DNA from: Clostridia bacterium | Lineage (GTDB): Bacteria; Bacillota; Clostridia; Oscillospirales; Acutalibacteraceae | NCBI GenBank assembly: GCA_017435385.1 | Contig: JAFSFB010000016.1 | Location: 124,001 to 188,000 of the forward strand | Direction: 5' to 3' | DNA: 64,000 nucleotides | Part shown: positions 42,310-50,073 of the stretch, one piece after another | Layout: every line of letters starts with the position of its first letter | How positions within the stretch are numbered: position 1 is the first letter of the stretch | Notes under the pieces: generated by a model | Seen by the model: the letters and a program-made list of their open reading frames with translations, nothing else | What the model was told of the DNA's origin: nothing | Database searches by the model: none | Program-made: the position numbers and the translations under genes

Positions 42310-42577
42310 CAAAGTGGCGTGAGCAACCCGAGCCATGCCTGAAAGCGAGCTTTTTCAACGCTTTTCGGCGATTCGGGATTGAAAGGCGTCAGCCTTCCTG
42401 CTCCCTCATCAGCCAAAAATCATTTTAAAAATCTTCACTTTCAGGTCGAAGATTTTTGTCGTAAGAATTTCGGATTTATTCAAGATACAGAATCAATATT
42501 TTAACATCAAGATTACAAATATTAAACGGCGGAAATCATCCGACAAAAACACAGCTCGGATTGCTCCCGCCACTTTA
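42310..42577. repeat. Intergenic element framed by a 23-bp imperfect inverted repeat
   Basis: The left arm (42310-42332, AAAGTGGCGTGAGCAACCCGAG after the first base, given here as 42311-42332) is the reverse complement of the right arm 42555-42577 at 20 of 23 positions. The left arm begins one base after the obgE stop, and the right arm ends on the first base of the mrnC ribosome site. The 222 bases between are A+T-rich, carry one strong hairpin and contain no gene I can support. It could be a small non-autonomous mobile element or a structured 5' region of mrnC. No target-site duplication is visible. Confidence 0.65.
42427..42457. terminator. 10-bp hairpin inside the obgE-mrnC element
   Basis: AAAAATCTTC (42427-42436) and GAAGATTTTT (42448-42457) form a perfect stem with an 11-base loop. 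The second arm ends in five Ts, so it may act as an intrinsic terminator for obgE on the plus strand and looks the same on the minus strand. Confidence 0.55.
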
Positions 42578-42588
42578 GGGGGATAATT

Positions 42589-42999
42589 CTGGTTTCTTTA
42601 CTTGATAAAAACACAAATGTTGCTTCGCTCAGTCCGCTGAATCTTGCTTTTGTCGGTGACACGGTGTTTGACCTGCTTGTGCGCAGCGAGCTCGTCTGCG
42701 AAGCAAACCGCCCCGTAAATGCTCTCCACAAAACCGCAAGCACAAAGGTCTGCGCAAAGGCTCAGGCAAAGGCTATGAATATAATCATGCCCCTGCTTGA
42801 CGAGGACGAGCTTGCCGTTTTCAAAAGAGGCAGAAACGCTCACACGGGCGGCATACCGAAAAACCAGTCGAGCGCAGACTATCACTACGCAACAGGGCTT
42901 GAATGTCTTTTCGGCTGGCTTTATCTCAAGGGCAGAACAGAGCGGATAACCGAGCTCTATGCCGCAATTTCTCGGGCGGAGGCAGATATCGATGAATAA
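42589..42999 (+). CDS. mrnC: Mini-ribonuclease III, apparent CTG start
   Basis: Dimeric RNase III-like enzyme without an RNA-binding domain, used for 23S rRNA 3' maturation. From CTG at 42589 it has 136 residues. LSPLNLAFVGDTVFDLLVR has the family's catalytic aspartate, and RNAHTGGIPKNQSSADYHYATGLECLFGWLYL (named by RNAHTGGIPKN and YATGLECLFGWL) completes the site. The next in-frame GTG (42664) would remove the catalytic Asp, and no ATG, GTG or TTG lies between the stop at 42523 and 42664. AGGGGG (42577-42582) is six bases before CTG; ATT at 42586 is an alternative. Its stop overlaps the yitT start. Confidence 0.85.
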   Translation: MVSLLDKNTNVASLSPLNLAFVGDTVFDLLVRSELVCEANRPVNALHKTASTKVCAKAQAKAMNIIMPLLDEDELAVFKRGRNAHTGGIPKNQSSADYHYATGLECLFGWLYLKGRTERITELYAAISRAEADIDE

Positions 43000-43873
43000 C
43001 GCAAAAATCAAAAGTTTTTTTGAAAAGGATAATCTTCTCGAAACATTGAAAAACAACGGAATCTGGATCGTCGGATGCTCGCTTTATGCGATCGCAGTCA
43101 ACAGCTTCGTTGTTCCCAACGATATCGCTCAGAGCGGTGTCACGGGACTTGCGGTTTTCTTTAACCATCTGTTTTCCGTTCCCGTGGGTATCACGAACTT
43201 CGTGCTCAATGTTCCCCTGCTGATCCTCATGTGGCTTTTTCTCGGCAAGAAGCTCGTTGCAAGAACGCTCTGGGTAACTGTTCTTCTTTCCGCTGCTCTC
43301 GATATATTCGCATTCATGCCCGACTACACGGGAGATAAGATCCTCGCTTCGCTTTTCTGCGGTCTGCTTCAGGGTGCAGGACTCGGAATGATAATGATAA
43401 CGGGTGCAACAAGCGGCGGCACGGACATCGTTGCAAGGCTTGTTCACAAAAGATTTCCGCATATCACCGTCGGCAGCGTTGTTCTCGCTTCGGATGCGGC
43501 AATCGTTGCAGCGAACATGATTCTTCTCGGAAGCATCAACAGCGGTCTTTATGCAATAATCATGATTTTCGTAAGCACGAGAGTCATCGATTCCATGATT
43601 TACGGCACGGGCAACGGAAAGATGCTCATGATCGTTACCGCAAAGCCTGAGGAGGTTTCAAAGGCGATCGTTTCTTCTTCGAGAAGAGGCGTTTCGGTGC
43701 TTCCCGCAAAGGGTGCGTACACGGGCGAGGACAAAGGCGTTCTCATCTGCGTTGCCAGAAAATCCGAAATCTCGGGTATCATCAAAACTGTCAAAGCGGT
43801 TGATAACAAAACATTCATCATCGTCAGCGAGGCCAACGAAATTCTCGGCGAAGGCTTCAACCACACAATATAA
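42992..43873 (+). CDS. YitT family membrane protein (DUF161/DUF2179)
   Basis: Protein of 293 residues. About five membrane helices (roughly 18-175, starting GIWIVGCSLYAIAVNSFVVP) form the YitT_membrane part, and the C-terminal DUF2179 domain (about 210-290) is cytoplasmic, with VLPAKGAYTGEDKGVLICVA. Transport function has been suggested for the family but not established. The ATG at 42992 follows GGAGGCAG and overlaps the end of mrnC by 8 bases. Confidence 0.88.
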   Translation: MNNAKIKSFFEKDNLLETLKNNGIWIVGCSLYAIAVNSFVVPNDIAQSGVTGLAVFFNHLFSVPVGITNFVLNVPLLILMWLFLGKKLVARTLWVTVLLSAALDIFAFMPDYTGDKILASLFCGLLQGAGLGMIMITGATSGGTDIVARLVHKRFPHITVGSVVLASDAAIVAANMILLGSINSGLYAIIMIFVSTRVIDSMIYGTGNGKMLMIVTAKPEEVSKAIVSSSRRGVSVLPAKGAYTGEDKGVLICVARKSEISGIIKTVKAVDNKTFIIVSEANEILGEGFNHTI

Positions 43874-43888
43874 AAAGGAAGTGCAAAC

Positions 43889-44305
43889 ATGAAAAAGTTA
43901 ATCTGCATCATTCTTACGGTATCGTTTCTTTTCCTCGCCGCCTGCTCGGGCAGCAACAATACCGACACCTCCGCTCCCGGCTACGGCATTTATCAGATGA
44001 GTGACGGGGATAATCCGAACTACTGCAAGCTTTATTTCAGAAACGAATCCCGTTTCTCCATTCAGTACGGCGTTCACAGCGAGGGCGGCGCATGCACGAT
44101 CGAAAACGGCAAGCTCACAGTCGATATCGGAAACAGCGACTGCTTCTATGTTTTTGACATCGAAAACGGCAACCTTGTTTATAATGCCGACAAGTCCTCC
44201 CCCTCCGAAAATTTCGTTGCAGACGGAAGCATCACCGACGGAACAGTTTTCTTCCTTGCTCACGAAGCAACAAGACAGCCGACCAAAAATCTTGACAACG
44301 CATAA
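43889..44305 (+). CDS. Small lipoprotein of unknown function
   Basis: Protein of 138 residues with a clear lipoprotein signal (LFLAACSGS, lipid Cys at about residue 19). The mature part is about 118 residues, beta-rich by pattern (KLYFRNESRFSIQYGVHSEGG and IENGKLTVDIGN), with no cysteine pairs other than scattered ones and no family I recognise. AAAAGGAAG precedes the ATG; 15 bases after yitT. The yebC promoter lies partly inside its last codons. Confidence 0.75.
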   Translation: MKKLICIILTVSFLFLAACSGSNNTDTSAPGYGIYQMSDGDNPNYCKLYFRNESRFSIQYGVHSEGGACTIENGKLTVDIGNSDCFYVFDIENGNLVYNADKSSPSENFVADGSITDGTVFFLAHEATRQPTKNLDNA

Positions 44306-44321
44306 GCAGTTGTTATATAAT
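44292..44321 (+). promoter_or_regulatory. SigmaA-type promoter of yebC
   Basis: TTGACA (44292-44297) is inside the last codons of the lipoprotein gene. An 18-base spacer and TATAAT (44316-44321) follow. Both hexamers are perfect. Confidence 0.75.
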
Positions 44322-44356
44322 AGCAAAGTTAAATATTTTAAAGTGAGGTTTTAACA

Positions 44357-45097
44357 ATGTCAGGCCATTCAAAATGGAGCACCATTAAGCGCAAAAAAGA
44401 AAAGACCGACAATCAGCGTGCCAAGGTTTTCACCAAAATCGGCAGAGAGATTGCAGTCGTAGTCCGTGAAGGCGGTCCCGATCCCGCTTCAAACTCTAAG
44501 CTCAAGGACGTTATCGCAAAGGCTAAGGCAAACAACGTTCCCAACGATAATATCGAAAGAATCATCAAGAAGGCTGCAGGCGAATCAGGCGGCGCAGATT
44601 ACGAAGAGATCGTCTATGAGGGCTACGGTCCCTCAGGCATCGCAGTTATCGTTGAAGCTCTCACCGATAACCGCAACAGAACCGCAGGCGATGTCCGCCA
44701 CTATTTTGATAAGTACGGCGGAAACATGGGTCAGAGCGGCTGTGTTTCCTTCATGTTCTCCAAGCAGGGCGTTCTTCTCATTGAATCCGAAGGTATCGAC
44801 GAGGATAAGCTCATGGAGGATGCTCTCGAAGCAGGCGCAACCGATTTCATCACCGACGACGAAGGCGTTTACGAAATCAGAACCGAGCCCAACGATTGCG
44901 GCGCAGTCAGAGAAGACCTCGAGGCTAAGGGCTATGCCTTTGTTTCGGCTGAGGTCGAATATGTCCCCTCAACATATACTGCTCTCACCAATCCCGACGA
45001 CATCAAGAACATGGCAAAGATGCTCGAAATGTTCGAGGATAACGACGATGTTCAGGCTGTATGGCATAACTGGGAAAACGCTGACGACGCAGAATAA
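44357..45097 (+). CDS. yebC: YebC/PmpR family protein (translation/transcription factor)
   Basis: Protein of 246 residues with the invariant start [17 protein letters not shown]. Further family text is [17 protein letters not shown] and [19 protein letters not shown] (each under the limit by itself), with the acidic C-terminal part [14 protein letters not shown]. Members were first described as DNA-binding regulators and more recently linked to relief of ribosome stalling at proline stretches. It has its own promoter and terminator. Confidence 0.95.
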   Translation: MSGHSKWSTIKRKKEKTDNQRAKVFTKIGREIAVVVREGGPDPASNSKLKDVIAKAKANNVPNDNIERIIKKAAGESGGADYEEIVYEGYGPSGIAVIVEALTDNRNRTAGDVRHYFDKYGGNMGQSGCVSFMFSKQGVLLIESEGIDEDKLMEDALEAGATDFITDDEGVYEIRTEPNDCGAVREDLEAKGYAFVSAEVEYVPSTYTALTNPDDIKNMAKMLEMFEDNDDVQAVWHNWENADDAE

Positions 45098-45109
45098 TCG
45101 GAAATCTTC

Positions 45110-45140
45110 AATCCGTTCTCTTCCGAGGACGGATTTTTTC
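45110..45140 (+). terminator. Terminator of yebC
   Basis: AATCCGTTCTC (45110-45120) pairs with GAGGACGGATT (45125-45135) with one G-T pair and a four-base loop, followed by TTTTCTTTAT. Confidence 0.85.
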
Positions 45141-45162
45141 TTTATAAATCTGTTATTTATAC

Positions 45163-45190
45163 TTGCAATATATCTGAAAAGTGATAAAAT
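45163..45190 (+). promoter_or_regulatory. SigmaA-type promoter of the sugar-catabolic cluster
   Basis: TTGCAA (45163-45168), 16-base spacer, TAAAAT (45185-45190), with TG one base before the -10 box. No operator palindrome is apparent to me in the 30 bases before the first gene. Confidence 0.55.
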
Positions 45191-45220
45191 TATTACGAAC
45201 TAAATATACGGAGGTATTTT

Positions 45221-47242
45221 ATGGCTAAATTTTTATTCTCCGCTTTTGCAGATGAGGCATCTGCCGATATTCTTGAGCAGATAGCTGCCTGCAAAGCAAA
45301 CGGCATTGATTACATTGAGCTTCGCAACGTTAACGGAAAGAACATCTCAAATTTCACCGTTGAGGAAGCAAAGGAACTCAAAAAGCTTCTTGACGACAAC
45401 GGAATCAAGGTTTCTTCAATCGGTTCTCATTACGGCAAGATCGAAATAACCGACGATTTTGAGCCCCACTTCGAGGCTTTCAAGCAGACCGTTGAGGTTG
45501 CAAAGGTTCTTGAAACAAAATATATCAGAATGTTCAGCTTCTTCTTTACAAAGGGACAGAAGATCGAAGATTATAAAGACGAGGTTTACAGAAGACTCGA
45601 TGCCATGGTCGACTATTCAAACGAGCACGGTATCCTCTGCTGCCACGAAAACGAAAAGGGCATCTACGGCGACATCACCGAAAGATGTGTCGAGCTTGCC
45701 GAGTATTACGGCGAGAGAATGGGCTGCATTTTCGATCCCTCGAACTATATTCAGTGCGGCTGTGACACTCTTGAAGGCTTCAAGCTCCTCAAGGATAAGA
45801 TCACATATATGCACATCAAGGACTGCATCGCAGCTATTGACACCGTTGTTCCCGCAGGCGAGGGCGACGGACATCTCGAGGAGATCCTCAGAATGCTCGA
45901 TGAAAACGAAAAGGTTTATTTCCTTTCGGTAGAGCCTCACCTGAGAGTCTTTGAAGGACTCGAAAATCTCGAGCCCGACGATGCAACCGCAAATGCCATG
46001 AACAAGAAGTTCGTCTATCCCGACAACGAAACTTCGTTCGCCGCAGCATGCACCGCAATCCATAATATTGTTGAAAACAAGGTTCAGCCCGTCAGATTCG
46101 GCATCATCGGTGTCGGCAACATGGGTAATTCTCATATCACAATGCACCTCAAGGGTGAGCATAAGGAGCTTCGCATAACGGCGATCGCCGACATCAACGC
46201 CGAGCGTCTTGAAGCTGCCGCAAAGAAGCTTCCCGGAGTCAAGGCATATAACTCGGCTGAAGAGCTTCTCGACAGCGGAGAAGTCGATGCGGTTATCATC
46301 GCAACACCTCACTATGACCATTCCCCCATCGCTCAGTATGCATTTTCAAAGGGAGTTCATGTTCTGACCGAAAAGCCCGCAGGCGTTTATGCAAAGCAGG
46401 TCCGTGAGATGAATGAAGCCGCCGCAAAAACCGACCTTGTTTTCGGCATCATGTATAATCAGCGCACAAACTGCCTTTACAGAAAAATGCGTGAGATCAT
46501 TCAGAGCGGCGAGCTCGGCGAGATCAAGAGAACAAGCTGGATCATCACCGACTGGTACCGCACTCAGGCATATTATAACTCGGGCGGATGGAGAGCCACC
46601 TGGGCAGGCGAAGGCGGCGGTGTTCTTCTCAACCAGTGTCCCCACAATCTCGACCTCTGGCAGTGGATCTGCGGTCTTCCTGTTAAGGTTCAGGCTTTCT
46701 GCCACGAAGGCAAATGGCATGACATCGAGGTCGAAGACGATGTAACGATCTATGTTGAATATGAAAACGGTGCAACAGGCACATTTATAACAACAACGGG
46801 CGACTGCCCCGGCACAAACAGATTCGAGGTTACGCTTGACGGCGGTAAGCTCGTTTGTGAAAACAACAAGCTCATGCTTTACAAGCTCGAAGGACTGACC
46901 TCCGAGCACTGCGCAAACGCAACCGAAGGCTTCGGCTGGATCGAGGGCGAATGGACAGAGGTTGAAACCGACGGAAGAAACAAGCAGCATTCCGAGGTTA
47001 CCAACAAATTCGCCGCCGCAATCCTCAGAGGCGAACCCCTCGTTGCGAACGGCGAGGAAGGCATAAGAGGTCTTTCGATCTCAAACGCAGCTCACCTTTC
47101 TTCATGGCTCGGCAGACCCGTTGACCTTCCCGTTGACGAGGATGTTTACTTTGCTGAGCTCCAGAAAAAGATCGCCGCAGGCAAAGCCGAAAAAGACAAT
47201 GTCAACGAAAGCGTTCAGGGTGACATGTCGTCAACATTCTGA
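45221..47242 (+). CDS. Fused sugar isomerase/epimerase and Gfo/Idh/MocA dehydrogenase
   Basis: A 673-residue two-domain protein. Residues about 1-280 form an AP-endonuclease-2/xylose-isomerase-like TIM barrel with candidate metal ligands in CHENEKGIYGD (about 143), GCIFDPSNYIQCG, YMHIKDC and SVEPHL. Residues about 290-655 form a Gfo/Idh/MocA oxidoreductase with the Rossmann motif GIIGVGNMGNSH and VLTEKPAG near 383, and HNLDLW with the active-site histidine. The two activities could perform successive oxidation and isomerisation of one sugar or cyclitol. There is no stop or frameshift between the domains. GGAGG precedes the ATG. The substrate is unknown. Confidence 0.88.
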   Translation: MAKFLFSAFADEASADILEQIAACKANGIDYIELRNVNGKNISNFTVEEAKELKKLLDDNGIKVSSIGSHYGKIEITDDFEPHFEAFKQTVEVAKVLETKYIRMFSFFFTKGQKIEDYKDEVYRRLDAMVDYSNEHGILCCHENEKGIYGDITERCVELAEYYGERMGCIFDPSNYIQCGCDTLEGFKLLKDKITYMHIKDCIAAIDTVVPAGEGDGHLEEILRMLDENEKVYFLSVEPHLRVFEGLENLEPDDATANAMNKKFVYPDNETSFAAACTAIHNIVENKVQPVRFGIIGVGNMGNSHITMHLKGEHKELRITAIADINAERLEAAAKKLPGVKAYNSAEELLDSGEVDAVIIATPHYDHSPIAQYAFSKGVHVLTEKPAGVYAKQVREMNEAAAKTDLVFGIMYNQRTNCLYRKMREIIQSGELGEIKRTSWIITDWYRTQAYYNSGGWRATWAGEGGGVLLNQCPHNLDLWQWICGLPVKVQAFCHEGKWHDIEVEDDVTIYVEYENGATGTFITTTGDCPGTNRFEVTLDGGKLVCENNKLMLYKLEGLTSEHCANATEGFGWIEGEWTEVETDGRNKQHSEVTNKFAAAILRGEPLVANGEEGIRGLSISNAAHLSSWLGRPVDLPVDEDVYFAELQKKIAAGKAEKDNVNESVQGDMSSTF

Positions 47243-47267
47243 TACCCATTCATCGAGGTGATAAAAT

Positions 47268-48278
47268 ATGAAAGCTGCCGTTATCGGCTGCGGAAATATT
47301 TCCAAAATGCATTTCATCGCACTCAGCGGCAATCCCGAAACCGAAATCGTTGCCGTTGCCGACATCAAACCTGAGCGTGCAGACGGTATGGCTGAGAAAT
47401 ACGGTGCAAAAGCCTATTACAGCTTTGATGAGCTTCTTGAAAAAGAGAAGCCCGATGTCATTCATATCTGCACGCCCCATTATCTGCACACCGAAATGGC
47501 GGTAAAAGCCCTCAGCAAGGGTATAAATGTTCTGACCGAAAAGCCCTGCTCAACAACAGCCGAAGAGGTCGATGCCCTGAGAAAAGCTCAGTCGGAAAGC
47601 GGGAAGCAGGTTGGCGTTTGCTTTCAGAACCGCTTCAACAGCGCCGTTCAGAATGCAAAAAACATCCTCAACTCAGGCTCAATGGGCAAAGTCAGAGCCG
47701 TCAGAGCTTTTGTGACATGGTTCAGGGATAAAGAATACTATTCTGACGACTGGCACGGAACTCTCGAAAAGGAATGCGGCGGTGTTCTTATCAATCAGGC
47801 AATCCACACAGTCGACCTCATTCAGTATTTCGGCGGCAAGTGCAGAAGGCTTGATGCGCACATCTCCAACGACAGCCTCAAGGGCATCATTGAGGTCGAG
47901 GATACGGCAAGCGTTCGCATGGAGCTTGACGGCGGTGTGACGGCTGTTCTTTACGCCACAACCGCCTTTGCGGAAAACTCTGATGTTTTCATTGAAATTC
48001 TCACGGAAAACGGAAAACTCCGTCTTGAAGGCGAAAAACTTTTCGTTTTTGACAAAAACGGCAAAGCAACCGAGGTTCAATGCGACTCGGAAATCGTTTA
48101 TCACGGCGAAAGCTATTGGGGAAGCGGTCATTCCGCACTCATCAACGATTTCTATGACTGCATCAAAAACGGAACGAAATTTGAAATCGACGCTTACGAG
48201 GGCGGACATGCGGCAAAAATCGTTGCCGCAAGCTACAGATCCGCTCAGACAAATCAAATAATAAGTATTGACCTCTGA
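47268..48278 (+). CDS. Gfo/Idh/MocA family oxidoreductase
   Basis: NAD(P)-dependent dehydrogenase of 336 residues. The N-terminal Rossmann motif is AAVIGCGNISKMHF, the cofactor-proximal VLTEKPCS lies near residue 91 with the catalytic lysine, and GGVLINQAIHTVDLIQYF near 170 has the conserved histidine. It has the same fold as the second half of the preceding fusion but low sequence similarity outside the motifs. GAGGTG precedes the ATG; 25 bases after the fusion gene, so co-transcribed. Substrate probably a sugar, sugar acid or cyclitol. Confidence 0.9.
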   Translation: MKAAVIGCGNISKMHFIALSGNPETEIVAVADIKPERADGMAEKYGAKAYYSFDELLEKEKPDVIHICTPHYLHTEMAVKALSKGINVLTEKPCSTTAEEVDALRKAQSESGKQVGVCFQNRFNSAVQNAKNILNSGSMGKVRAVRAFVTWFRDKEYYSDDWHGTLEKECGGVLINQAIHTVDLIQYFGGKCRRLDAHISNDSLKGIIEVEDTASVRMELDGGVTAVLYATTAFAENSDVFIEILTENGKLRLEGEKLFVFDKNGKATEVQCDSEIVYHGESYWGSGHSALINDFYDCIKNGTKFEIDAYEGGHAAKIVAASYRSAQTNQIISIDL

Positions 48279-48298
48279 TTCTGAAAGGAGTAATAAAA

Positions 48299-49147
48299 AT
48301 GATTCACGAAAATCTTAAAAATAAAGTAATCGTAATCACGGGCGGCGGCGGCGTTCTCTGCAGCGCTTTCGCAAAAGATCTTGCCGCTCAGGGAGCAAAA
48401 ATCGCAGTTCTCGACCTTCGTGAAGAAGCTGCTCAGGTTGTTGTTGACGAAATCAATGCCGCAGGCGGAACCGCTCTTGCAGTCGGCTGTAATGTTCTTG
48501 AGGCAGAAAGCCTCGAAGCCGCAAAAGCAAAGGTTACCGCTGAGCTCGGCACCTGCGATATTCTCATCAACGGTGCAGGCGGCAACTCCCCTCTGGGTAC
48601 AACAACAAAGGAAACTCTTGAGCTTACCGACATCGCCGAAAAGGCAGAGGGCGTCAAGACCTTCTTCGACCTTGATGCAAAGGGAATCGAATTCGTTTTC
48701 AATCTCAACTTCCTCGGCACACTTCTGACCACTCAATGCTTTGCTAAGGATATGGTCGGCAAGCAGGGCGCAAGCATTCTCAATGTCAGCTCAATGAACT
48801 CCTACAGACCTCTGACAAAGATCCCCGCTTATTCTGCCGCAAAGGCAGCTATCTCGAACTTCACTCAGTGGATGGCGGTTCACTTTGCAGATGTCGGAAT
48901 CAGAGTCAATGCGATCGCTCCCGGCTTCTTCTCCACCAATCAGAACAAGACGCTCCTTTTCAACGAGGACGGCTCTCTCACTCCCCGTTCAAACAAGATC
49001 ATAACCCACACTCCTCTCCGCCGTTTCGGCACACCTGAGGACCTCACGGGCGCACTTCTTTTCCTCTGCGACGAGGAATATTCAAGCTTCGTAACGGGCA
49101 TCATTCTTCCCGTTGACGGCGGCTTCTCGGCTTATTCGGGCGTATAA
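48299..49147 (+). CDS. SDR family oxidoreductase (mannonate/fructuronate oxidoreductase-like)
   Basis: Short-chain dehydrogenase of 282 residues. It has the glycine-rich ITGGGGVLCSAFA, NGAGGNSPLG, the catalytic Ser in NVSSMNSYRPL and the Tyr-x3-Lys of AYSAAKAAISNF near residue 180, and ends VTGIILPVDGGFSAYSGV. The NGAGGN insert and the overall layout resemble SDR-type D-mannonate oxidoreductases of Firmicutes. With no uxuA or kdgK adjacent, the exact substrate is open. AAAGGAG precedes the ATG; it ends the operon before a strong terminator. Confidence 0.87.
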   Translation: MIHENLKNKVIVITGGGGVLCSAFAKDLAAQGAKIAVLDLREEAAQVVVDEINAAGGTALAVGCNVLEAESLEAAKAKVTAELGTCDILINGAGGNSPLGTTTKETLELTDIAEKAEGVKTFFDLDAKGIEFVFNLNFLGTLLTTQCFAKDMVGKQGASILNVSSMNSYRPLTKIPAYSAAKAAISNFTQWMAVHFADVGIRVNAIAPGFFSTNQNKTLLFNEDGSLTPRSNKIITHTPLRRFGTPEDLTGALLFLCDEEYSSFVTGIILPVDGGFSAYSGV

Positions 49148-49162
49148 AAACAGCAAAAAGCA

Positions 49163-49203
49163 AAGGCTTGTACGGCAACTGACCATACAAGCCTTGTTTT
49201 TTT
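49163..49203 (+). terminator. Terminator of the sugar-catabolic cluster
   Basis: AAGGCTTGTA (start 49164, after one extra A) and TACAAGCCTT (49186-49195) form a 10-bp stem with a 13-base loop, followed by GTTTTTTTAT. Confidence 0.85.
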
Positions 49204-49213
49204 ATATGACTGC

Positions 49214-49249
49214 AAAAAAATAAAAGGCAGGGGTTTTGCAACCTCTGCC
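49214..49249 (-). terminator. Terminator of rpmF
   Basis: On the minus strand GGCAGAGGTT (49249-49240), loop GCAA, AACCCCTGCC (49235-49226, one G-T type mismatch), then TTTTATTTTTTT. It lies 14 bases past the rpmF stop. Confidence 0.85.
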
Positions 49250-49263
49250 GCTTTATTTTAGAC

Positions 49264-49446
49264 TTATGCTTCCTTAACAACTACCTGCTTGCCGTTATAA
49301 TAACCGCACTCGGGGCAAAGTCTGTGAGATCTCTTGAGTTCGCCGCAGTTTGAGCACTTTTCAAGCTGGGGAGCAGACATCTTCCATACGTTTGAACGTC
49401 TCTTGTCTCTTCTTGTCTTGGAGACTCTTCTCTTGGGTACTGCCAT
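49264..49446 (-). CDS. rpmF: 50S ribosomal protein L32
   Basis: Sixty-residue ribosomal protein starting MAVPKRRVSKTRRDKRRS. It is the zinc-binding form, with CSNCGELKRSHRLCPECGYY carrying two CxxC pairs. AAGGAGG precedes the ATG. It follows the DUF177/YceD gene in the usual order. Confidence 0.97.
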   Translation of the reverse strand: MAVPKRRVSKTRRDKRRSNVWKMSAPQLEKCSNCGELKRSHRLCPECGYYNGKQVVVKEA

Positions 49447-49501
49447 CTCTTAAGCACCTCCTTAATTTTGTGCCTTTAATAAACCCTGAGGTTTTTTTAA
49501 C

Positions 49502-49996
49502 TTAATTATCAAGAAGCTGCTTAAGCGCCGCCAGACGTGGGTCAACCTCTTTTTCGCAGCTGCATGAACCTGAATTTAAATCCTTTCCGCATCTGAAGCA
49601 AACGCCCTTGCAATCCTCTTTGCAGAGAAACTTAGCGGGAAGGTTGAGAAAAACATCCTCTGTTATAATTTCATCAAGATCAAAGCGAAGCTCATTGACA
49701 AGCAGGAGCTCATCATTCGTTTCGTCATTGAGATGAGTTACGAGGGTATGGTTGATCTCAGTTGAAACAGGAACGGTTATGGGCTTTGCGCATCTGTCGC
49801 AGTTAAGCTCCAGCTCAAAATCAGCCGTTGCTTCAAGCCCGACAATGCCCGTTTTGTTTCCGACGCTTCCGCTGACTCTGACGGGCTTCGCAAACGGTCT
49901 GAAGCCGCTGAGCTCCTGAGCGGATAAATCCATCTCATAGCTGAACTCCCTGACCATTCCTTCGGTATTAAAAATAGGCTCTAAATCCAAAATCAT
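49502..49996 (-). CDS. DUF177/YceD family protein
   Basis: Protein of 164 residues of the YceD/DUF177 family, which is nearly always found before rpmF and is connected with 23S rRNA processing or accumulation. Cysteines in LELNCDRCAKPI and in the C-terminal CKEDCKGVCFRCGKDLN suggest metal binding. The family's acidic end and DPRLAALKQLL motif are present. It has a strong promoter directly upstream. Confidence 0.92.
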   Translation of the reverse strand: MILDLEPIFNTEGMVREFSYEMDLSAQELSGFRPFAKPVRVSGSVGNKTGIVGLEATADFELELNCDRCAKPITVPVSTEINHTLVTHLNDETNDELLLVNELRFDLDEIITEDVFLNLPAKFLCKEDCKGVCFRCGKDLNSGSCSCEKEVDPRLAALKQLLDN

Positions 49997-50025
49997 AATT
50001 CTTCACCTGAAATCACGCACAAAAT

Positions 50026-50054
50026 ATTATATATTTCTATTTGCGATTTGTCAA
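50026..50054 (-). promoter_or_regulatory. SigmaA-type promoter of the DUF177-rpmF operon
   Basis: Minus strand TTGACA (50054-50049), 17-base spacer, TATAAT (50031-50026). Both hexamers are perfect and the leader is about 20 bases. It is the best promoter match in the window, fitting a ribosomal protein operon. Confidence 0.8.
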
Positions 50055-50073
50055 CTATAATTTTGATTTAAAT

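Noticed and set aside
42310..42577. Interpretation of the inverted repeat as a complete insertion sequence
   Set aside because: The 222-base interior has no transposase frame and no target-site duplication flanks the arms. Only a non-autonomous element or an RNA structure remains possible.
45617..46321. 234-codon minus-strand frame inside the isomerase-dehydrogenase fusion
   Set aside because: It spans the junction of the two domains on the opposite strand. The plus-strand protein is well supported on both sides, so this is a shadow.
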